Below are positions 57,691 through 64,000 of a stretch of 64,000 nucleotides of DNA, piece after piece. The translations under genes were made by a program, and so were the position numbers. The notes under the pieces are model-generated. The model saw only the letters and a program-made list of their open reading frames with translations, searched no databases and was not told the origin of the DNA. Each line of letters opens with the position of its first letter. Within the stretch, counting starts at the first letter, position 1. This stretch comes from Candidatus Alcium sp. F082 (GTDB lineage Bacteria > Bacteroidota > Bacteroidia > Bacteroidales > F082), in NCBI GenBank assembly GCA_001543395.1, contig LPNG01000003.1, forward strand, positions 1-64,000, given 5' to 3'.

Positions 57691-58575
57691 ATGGATAACA
57701 AGATAATCGACGGCAAAGCCGTTTCCGAACAGATTAAGAAAGAAATAGCCGCTGAAGTGGCAGATATGATCGACCATGGCATTGCAGCTCCGCATCTGGC
57801 GGCTGTCATCGTGGGCGAAGATGGAGCCAGCAAGACCTATGTGGCTTCGAAGGAGAAAGCCTGCCATTCGGTAGGTATGACTTCTTCGGTGTATCGTCTT
57901 CCTGAGAGCACGACCGAGAAAGAGATGCTCGACATGGTGGAGTTCCTGAACAACGACTCCGAGATTGATGGCTACATCATCCAACTGCCCTTGCCGAAGC
58001 ATATTGATGAGAACAAAGTCATCAATGCTATCAAACCTTCAAAGGACGTGGATGGTTTCACCAGCGTCAACGCGGGTCGTATGCAACTGGGCCATCCTTG
58101 CTTTATTCCTGCCACGCCCAATGGCATCATGGAGCTCATCAAGCGTTCTGGCGTCGAGACGGTGGGAAAGAACGTGGTGGTGCTGGGCCGTTCCAACATC
58201 GTGGGCACGCCTATGTCCATCCTGATGTCGCGCAAGGGCATTGACGCTACCGTAACTATGTGCCACAGCCGCACCAAGAACCTGCCCGAGATTGCCCGTC
58301 AGGCTGATATCCTAATCGCCGCCATCGGAAAGCAGGGCTTCGTGACTGCCGATATGGTGAAACCTGGTGCTGTGGTCATCGACGTGGGTATCCACCGCAT
58401 CGAAGACGCTTCCAGCCCGAAGGGTTATAAGATTATGGGCGATGTGGACTATGACGAGGTCTACAAAGTGGCCTCCAAGATTACCCCCGTTCCAGGTGGC
58501 GTAGGTCCCATGACCATCGTGTCGCTGCTGCAAAACACCTTGAAAGCCGCCAAAGGCGAGGTCTATCCCAAATGA
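57691..58575 (+). CDS. folD: Bifunctional methylenetetrahydrofolate dehydrogenase/cyclohydrolase
   Basis: The 294-residue protein interconverts 5,10-methylene- and 10-formyl-THF. The active-site block GASKTYVASKEKACHSVGM is near the N-terminus. YIIQLPLPKHIDENKVINAI, PSKDVDGFTSVNAGRM, NVVVLGRSNIVGTPMSILM (dinucleotide site) and PVPGGVGPMTIVSLLQNTLKA are typical. It follows ffh after 13 nt and overlaps the next gene by four bases, so it is in the same operon. Confidence 0.96.
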   Translation: MDNKIIDGKAVSEQIKKEIAAEVADMIDHGIAAPHLAAVIVGEDGASKTYVASKEKACHSVGMTSSVYRLPESTTEKEMLDMVEFLNNDSEIDGYIIQLPLPKHIDENKVINAIKPSKDVDGFTSVNAGRMQLGHPCFIPATPNGIMELIKRSGVETVGKNVVVLGRSNIVGTPMSILMSRKGIDATVTMCHSRTKNLPEIARQADILIAAIGKQGFVTADMVKPGAVVIDVGIHRIEDASSPKGYKIMGDVDYDEVYKVASKITPVPGGVGPMTIVSLLQNTLKAAKGEVYPK

Positions 58576-59495
58576 TGATGAGAAGGGCACTACTGGTCGG
58601 CTTGGTACTGCTTACCCTCCTCGTTCATGCTCAAGAGGAAGGCAAGGCGGGCTTTACCCCATTGTTTACCCCTGTTCTGAAGTCGGAGTTGCCTGAAGAG
58701 GTGAAAGAGACCTCGGGACTCTTTTTCCATAACGGCCGCCTTTGGACCCACAACGACAGCGGTGGTAAGCCTATCCTGTTTGCCCTCGACACCACGTCTT
58801 TTGAGGTGGTACAGAGAATCACGCTCTCCCATGCCAAAAACAAGGACTGGGAAGATGTTTGCACCGATGGCGAGAATGTGTATGTCGGCGATTTCGGCAA
58901 CAACAAGGGCAAAAGGAAAAACCTGAGAATCTACACTTTCCCGCTATCAACCCTCCCGGCAGAAGGCGACGCCACCATTGATGTTGACTCTATTACCTTC
59001 CGCTTTGGTGACCAGACGAATTTTGTCCATAAGAAACAAGAGCATGACTACGACTGCGAGACCATGTTTGCTACAGGGGATTGTATCTATCTCTTCAGCA
59101 AGGGTTGGGCTACGGGGACAACCCGTATGTACCGCCTTCCGAAAACGCCTGGCGATTATGTGGCCGAAGTCGTCAATGGATTTGACTCACAGGGGCTGTT
59201 GACGGGCGCCGACTATGACAGGGAGAATCATATTCTTGTGTTGGTGGGTTATGTGAAGAATGTCTGGAAGCCTTTCATGTATCTCATCTTCGACTTCGAC
59301 GAAGCTGGCGTGAAACTTAACAACCGTAGGTTTGAGATGCCGCAATTAACTGGCGCCCAAACCGAAGGCATATGTTTCTTCGATGACGGACGTTGCTTTG
59401 TCACCGCTGAGACCTCTCCAACAATGACTTCGAGGGTGTTTGTGGCTGATTTCCGCAAATGGATTGAGAAAGAGCTGAAAAACAAGAAACAGTGA
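58572..59495 (+). CDS. Secreted beta-propeller-like protein
   Basis: The 307-residue protein has an N-terminal signal region (MRRALLVGLVLLTLLVHAQ). Its repeats read like propeller blades (GRLWTHNDSGGKPILFALDTTSFE, DWEDVCTDGENVYVGDFGNNKGKR, RMYRLPKTPGD). The pattern resembles SdiA-regulated or lactonase-like propellers, but no catalytic set was recognised. Three ATG codons are possible starts at 58572, 58575 and 58578; the first overlaps the folD stop. It overlaps the next gene by four bases (GTGA). Confidence 0.6.
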   Translation: MMMRRALLVGLVLLTLLVHAQEEGKAGFTPLFTPVLKSELPEEVKETSGLFFHNGRLWTHNDSGGKPILFALDTTSFEVVQRITLSHAKNKDWEDVCTDGENVYVGDFGNNKGKRKNLRIYTFPLSTLPAEGDATIDVDSITFRFGDQTNFVHKKQEHDYDCETMFATGDCIYLFSKGWATGTTRMYRLPKTPGDYVAEVVNGFDSQGLLTGADYDRENHILVLVGYVKNVWKPFMYLIFDFDEAGVKLNNRRFEMPQLTGAQTEGICFFDDGRCFVTAETSPTMTSRVFVADFRKWIEKELKNKKQ

Positions 59496-61147
59496 AAAGG
59501 GTTATCCTCATAGTATTTGCTTTATTGTCGCTTGTATCCGTCGCTTTTTCGCAGCCGTCGAAGAAAGCTGTGAAAGCTTACGAGTCGGCAGAGGAGGCCT
59601 TTTTGAAACGTGACTACACAAAGGCTTACCAACACGTCCTCAAAGCCATCGTTGAAGACCCAAACTATGCCGAAGCCTGGCTGTTGGAAGGCGAGATTGG
59701 GATGGAAACCAAGGACTATGACATGGCCATACTGGGTTACGAGAAAGCATTGGCATGCGATTCGATGTTGTTTCCTCCTGCCGCCATCACCTTGGCTCGT
59801 CTATATGACGCCCAAGGAAACTACAAACGCGAGGCGGTATTGTTGCGTTGGTATCAGTCGAGGGCTTCGGGCAATGCAGCTAATGATGTAACAGTGTCCG
59901 AGCTGCTTGAGTTGGCAAGGTTTCGCGATGAGGCCATCAGTCATCCTGTAGCGTTCGACCCCGAGAATCTAGGTTCCGAGATCAACAGTGCTGACGATGA
60001 GTATGTCAACGCCCTGACGTTTTATGGCGACCATCTGCTGTTTACGCGAAAGATGAACCGAGGAAACGGGTATTATGAGGAAGAGGTTTTTGTGTCGCAA
60101 AAGGCTGATGACGGATGGACTATACCAGAGCCATTGTCGTTTGAGTCCTTCCCCGATGCTATTGACCCGGGTGCGGCTTTCCTTTCCGCCGATGGCTCGA
60201 AACTGTATCTGACAGGTTGCGGCTGGGGTCGCGAAAGCGGTTGCGACCTCTATGTGTCGCATTGGAGTGTGGATCAATGGTCGATGCCACGTAAGATAGA
60301 GGGTAGCATCAACACCGGTAGTTGGGAGTCGCAGCCCTGCGTGAGTGCCGACGGCAAGGAACTATACTTCGTTTCGCGGCGCAACGGCAATGCCGACATC
60401 TATTGTAGCCGGCGCAATGCCGACCGTAGCTGGGGCGAGCCACAGAATCTTGGGGCACCAATCAATACCAAAGGTTCGGAGATGGCTCCTTTCCTGCATC
60501 CCGATGGTCGGACGCTTTATTTCTCTTCCGACAAGCACATCGGAATGGGCGGATTCGACCTGTTCATGAGCCGTAGGGGAGAGGATGGCAGGTGGCAAGA
60601 GCCCGTCAACCTTGGTTTCCCCATTAATACCCAAGGCGACGAAATCAACTTCTTCGTGGCAGCAGATGGCAAAACGGCCTTCATCTCTTCGCAACGTGAA
60701 GGTGGTCAAGGCGGTTATGATATCTACACGTTTGAACTGCCCGAAGAAATCCGTTCCGACTCGGCCAACTATTTCTCCAACGTGGATGTAACTGAACTTT
60801 CACCAGGTGATGCCATTGTGCTTCAAAACATACAGTTTGAGTTTAACAGCTCTGCTTTGACAGGAGACTCCCAATCAGGTATTGAGATCCTTTCGAGGTT
60901 CCTCAAGCGTAATCCGGAACTAAGAGTTGAACTGGCTGGCCATACCGACGATGTGGGTAATGCTAACTACAATCTGAAGCTTTCATCCGACCGTGCTGAG
61001 GTTGTCCGTCAGGCTTTGATTGCTAGTGGGATTGAGGAAAACCGACTGACCGCTAAAGGCTATGGCGCCACCAAATCGTTGTGGCCCAACGACAGCGATG
61101 AACACCGTGCTTTGAACCGTAGAACAGAAATGATAATAATAGATTGA
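59492..61147 (+). CDS. TPR / PD40 / OmpA-domain outer-membrane protein (PorE-like)
   Basis: The 551-residue protein starts at GTG 59492 with a signal peptide (ends VAFS-Q). Next come TPR repeats (about 27-105: AEEAFLKRDYTKAYQHVL, AEAWLLEGEIG). A PD40/WD40-like propeller follows (about 160-415) with blades such as GAAFLSADGSKLYLTG, QPCVSADGKELYFVSR and FLHPDGRTLYFSSDKH. The C-terminal OmpA domain (about 435-551: IQFEFNSSALTGDS, ELAGHTDDVGNANYNLKLSSDRA, NRRTEMI) should bind peptidoglycan. PorE of Porphyromonas has the same order plus a carboxypeptidase-like domain, not seen here. It lies in an operon with ffh and folD. Confidence 0.8.
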   Translation: MKRVILIVFALLSLVSVAFSQPSKKAVKAYESAEEAFLKRDYTKAYQHVLKAIVEDPNYAEAWLLEGEIGMETKDYDMAILGYEKALACDSMLFPPAAITLARLYDAQGNYKREAVLLRWYQSRASGNAANDVTVSELLELARFRDEAISHPVAFDPENLGSEINSADDEYVNALTFYGDHLLFTRKMNRGNGYYEEEVFVSQKADDGWTIPEPLSFESFPDAIDPGAAFLSADGSKLYLTGCGWGRESGCDLYVSHWSVDQWSMPRKIEGSINTGSWESQPCVSADGKELYFVSRRNGNADIYCSRRNADRSWGEPQNLGAPINTKGSEMAPFLHPDGRTLYFSSDKHIGMGGFDLFMSRRGEDGRWQEPVNLGFPINTQGDEINFFVAADGKTAFISSQREGGQGGYDIYTFELPEEIRSDSANYFSNVDVTELSPGDAIVLQNIQFEFNSSALTGDSQSGIEILSRFLKRNPELRVELAGHTDDVGNANYNLKLSSDRAEVVRQALIASGIEENRLTAKGYGATKSLWPNDSDEHRALNRRTEMIIID

Positions 61148-61149
61148 AT

Positions 61150-61863
61150 ATGAAGAAACTAACTCTGCTAATTGCTACTGCTATCTTGATGTCGGCTTGT
61201 GTGAAGACTAAGGAACCAACCCGTTTTTCGATTTTGGGCGATAGCTATTCCGCTTTCGACGGTTATGTTGATCCTGACACCAACGACCCGTATATTCATT
61301 ATCCTCAAATAGGTGTGACTGGTATTGAGCAGATGTGGTGGCGTCAAGTGGCCGATTCGTTGAATTGGGTACTTGACCATAATAATTCGTTTTCGGGCTC
61401 TTTGGTCTGCAACTACGCTGACTTTGACGGTGGGAGTTATTATGCACCAAATTCCTTCATCCGTCGTATGAATAACCTGGGCAATCCTGATGTGATTTTC
61501 ATCCTTGGCGCTACTAACGATGTGTGGAATGGAGCACCTTTCGGTGATTACGTTTATTCTGATTGGACCGAAGAACAACTTTGTTCTTTCCGTCCCGCAT
61601 TGGCTTATATGCTTGACTTTCTGAAGAGGCAACATCCCCATGCCAAGCTGTATTACCTTCTTGAAACGAATCCTTGCCCGGGTGCCATCGATGCGGAAAC
61701 GCGCTTGAATCTCATCGAATCGGTGCACCGTGTCACCTATCATTACAATGTTGACTGCGTTGATTTGTACGACATCCACAAGGAGTGGTGGCATCCTGAT
61801 GTCGAAGGACAAAAAGGTATTGCCGACCAAGTGTTGGAGTATCTCTCAATGTCTGTGCTTTAA
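61150..61863 (+). CDS. SGNH/GDSL-hydrolase lipoprotein
   Basis: From ATG 61150 the product has 237 residues and a lipoprotein signal (LMSAC-VKT). SGNH blocks: FSILGDSYSAFDGY (catalytic Ser in GDS), IFILGATNDVWNG (block III N) and WWHPDVEGQKG (block V with Asp-His). It is probably an acyl-esterase acting on a surface glycan or glycopolymer. A TTG two codons upstream is also in frame. It ends by overlapping the convergent rhomboid gene by four bases. Confidence 0.85.
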   Translation: MKKLTLLIATAILMSACVKTKEPTRFSILGDSYSAFDGYVDPDTNDPYIHYPQIGVTGIEQMWWRQVADSLNWVLDHNNSFSGSLVCNYADFDGGSYYAPNSFIRRMNNLGNPDVIFILGATNDVWNGAPFGDYVYSDWTEEQLCSFRPALAYMLDFLKRQHPHAKLYYLLETNPCPGAIDAETRLNLIESVHRVTYHYNVDCVDLYDIHKEWWHPDVEGQKGIADQVLEYLSMSVL

Positions 61864-62597
61864 TGCCTGAAACGGTAACGTACCGTCAGCTCGTCATTTG
61901 ATGGGGTGGGCACGTCCCAATACGGTTTCTCTGACGTTGCGTCTGTCGAATCATTAGAGGCTGAGCCATTCGAATCATCATCCTCTTCATCGTCTTCTTC
62001 CCAATGGTATACCTCTTTTTGAGGTCCTTCTTTCCTTAGGAATATGGCCAGCAGAATGCCTATGAGTGCTCCGCTGAGATGGCCTTCCCATGAGATGTTT
62101 TGGGGTATGGCCAAAGATGGTATCATGCCCCAGATGAAGCTTCCGTAAAGGAACACCATGATGAGGGAGATGACAATGAGCATACGGTTGCCACGGATGA
62201 AGCCGCTGGTAATCAAGAACAAGTTGAGGCCATATACAAGGGCGCTTGCGCCGATATGTGTGGTACTTGGGTCGCCGATGCACCAAGTGAGCAGCCCGCT
62301 GCCCAAATAAGTGATGAGCATCACGCGGTTGGCGAGGCTGGGATAACAGTAGTATAAGGCTGTACCAAGAACAATGATGGGGATGGTATTGGAGAGCAAG
62401 TGCTCCCAGTTGCCGTGCAAGAAAGGCAGGGTGAAGATCCCGATCAACCCTCTTGCAGTGTGGGGCGTTATGCCGAAGCGCCCCAAATAGATCCCGAACG
62501 ACCATTCGATCGTCTTCACTACCCACATTATTGTTACAATGATCAAGGGAATGACGAGGCTACCCAGAAACTTTTTTCTTTCTGCTTTGTTGTCCAT
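61860..62597 (-). CDS. Rhomboid family intramembrane serine protease
   Basis: From ATG 62597 (MDNKAERKKFLGSL) the protein has 245 residues and about six membrane segments. The active site shows Ser118 in THIGASALVYG and His173 in WEGHLSGALIG. HGNWEHLLSNTIP (the H-x-x-x-N oxyanion region) is also present. The C-terminal tail is acidic (EEDDEEDDDSN). Rhomboids cleave membrane proteins inside the bilayer; the substrate is unknown. The open frame beyond 62597 has no protein-like content. Confidence 0.92.
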   Translation of the reverse strand: MDNKAERKKFLGSLVIPLIIVTIMWVVKTIEWSFGIYLGRFGITPHTARGLIGIFTLPFLHGNWEHLLSNTIPIIVLGTALYYCYPSLANRVMLITYLGSGLLTWCIGDPSTTHIGASALVYGLNLFLITSGFIRGNRMLIVISLIMVFLYGSFIWGMIPSLAIPQNISWEGHLSGALIGILLAIFLRKEGPQKEVYHWEEDDEEDDDSNGSASNDSTDATSEKPYWDVPTPSNDELTVRYRFRH

Positions 62598-62658
62598 GCC
62601 TATGGGTTCATCAAGAATCGTTCCGCTGCAAAGGTCGGAAATTTTGGCAGAGTAGCAT

Positions 62659-62689
62659 AAAAAAAGCGTCCCTAAAGGAACGCTTTTTT
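62659..62689. terminator. Intrinsic terminator between rhomboid and gcvT
   Basis: GCGT pairs with ACGC around CC-TAAA-GG with one mismatch, with seven A on the left and six T on the right. It ends the gcvT transcript on the minus strand. Confidence 0.75.
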
Positions 62690-62708
62690 GTGTATAGACC
62701 ACTTTCCA

Positions 62709-63824
62709 TTAAGGAAGGAACGGCATCTTGACCACAACGGCCTTGATGAGTTTGTTGCGGATCTTGATGAAGATCTCGGTGTCCTTCTTGCTGAAGGCTT
62801 TCTTCACCAGGGCGGTGCCGATGTTCTTTCCGGTCGAAGGTGACGGACTGCCTGAGCGCACCATACCGATGCAATTGCCTTCGGCATCGCACACTTCATA
62901 GCCGTTACGCGGGATACCACGGTCGATCATCTCGAAGCCGACAATCTTCTGGCTCACGCCATTGGCTTTCTGAGCGGCGAAGATTTCGCGGTTGAGGAAG
63001 TCGTTGCCGTCGACGAACTTGGTGATCCAGCCGAGACCAGCCTCGATGGGGCTGATGGTGTCGTCGATTTCGTGGCCGTATAGGCAGAAGCCCTTCTCGA
63101 GACGGAGGGTGTCGCGGCAGCCCAGACCTGCGGGCATGATGCCAAACTCCTTGCCAGCCTCAAAGACGGCGTCCCAAACCTCCTTGGCGTGGGCGACGGG
63201 GATGTAGATCTCGCAGCCGCCTGAGCCAGTGTAACCCGTGGTCGAGAAGATGATGTTGTCGACGCCGGCGAAGTTGATGATTTGGAAGGTGTAGTATTCC
63301 ATATCCACCACGTTGGCCTTGGTGAGCTTCTGCATGGCCTTCAGGGCGTTGGGGCCTTGCACGGCCAGTTGAGCCCATTCTTCGCTCTCGTTCTTGAAGT
63401 CTTCACCGAGAGTCATGCCGAACTTCTCGGCAATCTGGCTCATCCAAGCCCAATCCTTGTCGATGTTGGCGGCGTTGGGCACCATGAAGTAGTGGTCGTC
63501 GGCGATGCGGTAGACGAGCATGTCGTCCACGATGCCGCCCTTGCCGTTCGGCAGGCAGGTGTATTGCACCTTGCCATCGCTCAAAGCGGCGACGTCGTTG
63601 ACGGTGCAGTACTGCATGAACTGCTTGGCCAGGGGACCTTTGGCGCGGAACTCGCCCATGTGCGACACGTCGAACACGCCGACGTTGTTGCGGACGTTGT
63701 TATGCTCTTCGACGAGGCCGGTGTATTGGATCGGCATGTCATAACCGGCGAATTCAGCCATCTTGGCGCCCAGGTCGTGATGGATCTGGTTGTAAGGGGT
63801 CTTCTTTAATTCGATGTTTTCCAT
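62709..63824 (-). CDS. gcvT: Aminomethyltransferase (glycine cleavage T-protein)
   Basis: From ATG 63824 (MENIELKKTPYNQIHHDLGAK) the protein has 371 residues. It transfers the methylene of aminomethyl-H-protein to tetrahydrofolate, releasing ammonia. Signatures: HHDLGAKMAEFAGYDMPIQY, DVSHMGEFR, VQGPNALKAMQKL, TTGYTGSGGCEIYIP, CRDTLRLEKGFCLYGHEID and RSGSPSPS. The longer frame to 63866 contains the -7 box. It lies alone between a promoter and a terminator, not next to gcvH or gcvP in this window. Confidence 0.96.
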   Translation of the reverse strand: MENIELKKTPYNQIHHDLGAKMAEFAGYDMPIQYTGLVEEHNNVRNNVGVFDVSHMGEFRAKGPLAKQFMQYCTVNDVAALSDGKVQYTCLPNGKGGIVDDMLVYRIADDHYFMVPNAANIDKDWAWMSQIAEKFGMTLGEDFKNESEEWAQLAVQGPNALKAMQKLTKANVVDMEYYTFQIINFAGVDNIIFSTTGYTGSGGCEIYIPVAHAKEVWDAVFEAGKEFGIMPAGLGCRDTLRLEKGFCLYGHEIDDTISPIEAGLGWITKFVDGNDFLNREIFAAQKANGVSQKIVGFEMIDRGIPRNGYEVCDAEGNCIGMVRSGSPSPSTGKNIGTALVKKAFSKKDTEIFIKIRNKLIKAVVVKMPFLP

Positions 63825-63863
63825 TGGTGTATTTTTAATATTATAGTTTGTTCTAGTCGGCGG

Positions 63864-63871
63864 CAAAGATA
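63864..63871 (-). promoter_or_regulatory. Bacteroidetes -7 box for gcvT
   Basis: Minus strand TATCTTTG followed by C, 40 nt before the gcvT ATG at 63824. Confidence 0.55.
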
Positions 63872-63884
63872 GGGAAAAATGTCT

Positions 63885-64000
63885 TTATCTCGTCGTGTCG
63901 TGCAGCGATTTCTTAAAGCTAGGTCCGAAGTACAGTCTGGTGTAGTTGAGGTCGTAAACCGTGACCGCTCTCGGGGCGTCATTGTTCACCTGACGCTTCA
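63885..64000 (-). CDS. C-terminal fragment of an unrecognised protein
   Basis: A minus-strand frame runs from the right edge to TAA at 63885-63887. It gives a 37-residue C-terminus starting KRQVNNDAPRAVTVYDLNYT and ending LHDTTR. No family was recognised. It lies 14 bases before the gcvT -7 box. It is too short to judge further. Confidence 0.5.
   Translation of the reverse strand, partial: KRQVNNDAPRAVTVYDLNYTRLYFGPSFKKSLHDTTR

Overview
The window is a 64 kb piece of a Bacteroidales-type (phylum Bacteroidota) chromosome, probably from an uncultured gut or rumen-like lineage. Four things point there: the gldJ / porU / porV type IX secretion (T9SS) locus, several proteins ending in T9SS sorting domains, start sites mostly without Shine-Dalgarno sequences, and many upstream boxes of the form TAnnTTTG, which is the Bacteroidetes -7 promoter element. 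No phage module, insertion sequence transposase or CRISPR array was seen.

Layout. 1-11.7 kb: end of tuf, tRNA-Trp, then secE-nusG-rplK-rplA-rplJ-rplL-rpoB-rpoC. 11.7-13 kb: DUF3467 protein and a secreted esterase. 13-15.1 kb (minus): pyrB-pyrI-lemA. pyrB carries an apparent frameshifting deletion and is preceded by a leader ORF that spans an intrinsic terminator, an arrangement resembling E. coli pyrBI attenuation. 15.1-17.5 kb: a BspA-like leucine-rich-repeat T9SS cargo protein. 17.6-23.2 kb (plus): argS, rsmE, DUF4159, a zinc-ribbon protein and a C10 cysteine protease that is also T9SS cargo. 23.2-26.5 kb (minus): glycosyltransferase, methyltransferase and flippase of a surface-glycan locus. 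26.5-31.8 kb: an accessory stretch with palindromic repeats, an orphan T9SS sorting-domain remnant, two lipoproteins, a long structured leader and an ORF6N/PLD-like protein. 31.9-34.4 kb: anmK and murF.

34.4-44.8 kb is the T9SS core: gldJ leftward, and rightward two tandem, translationally overlapping PorU-type C25 sortases followed by porV. The double porU is the most striking feature of the window. 44.8-47.7 kb: an inner-membrane gate-domain protein, a porin and a small heat-shock protein. 47.9-50.7 kb: MFS transporter, GNAT acetyltransferase, EEP-family hydrolase. 50.7-53.3 kb (minus): EamA transporter / SpoU RNA methyltransferase / EamA transporter. 53.4-56.2 kb: two small lipoproteins flanking a Ca2+/Na+ antiporter and a YggS/PLPBP protein. 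56.3-61.9 kb: ffh-folD-(secreted propeller-like protein)-(TPR/PD40/OmpA protein resembling PorE)-(SGNH lipoprotein), probably one operon. 61.9-64 kb (minus): rhomboid protease, gcvT and the 3' end of an unrecognised gene.

How the genes fit together: the T9SS parts (two PorU-like sortases, PorV, GldJ and a possible PorE-like peptidoglycan anchor) lie in the same window as secreted substrates with type A C-terminal domains (LRR protein, C10 protease) and surface-glycan genes that may supply the material to which such cargo is attached. All functional statements rest on motif recognition by eye; no database search was run.
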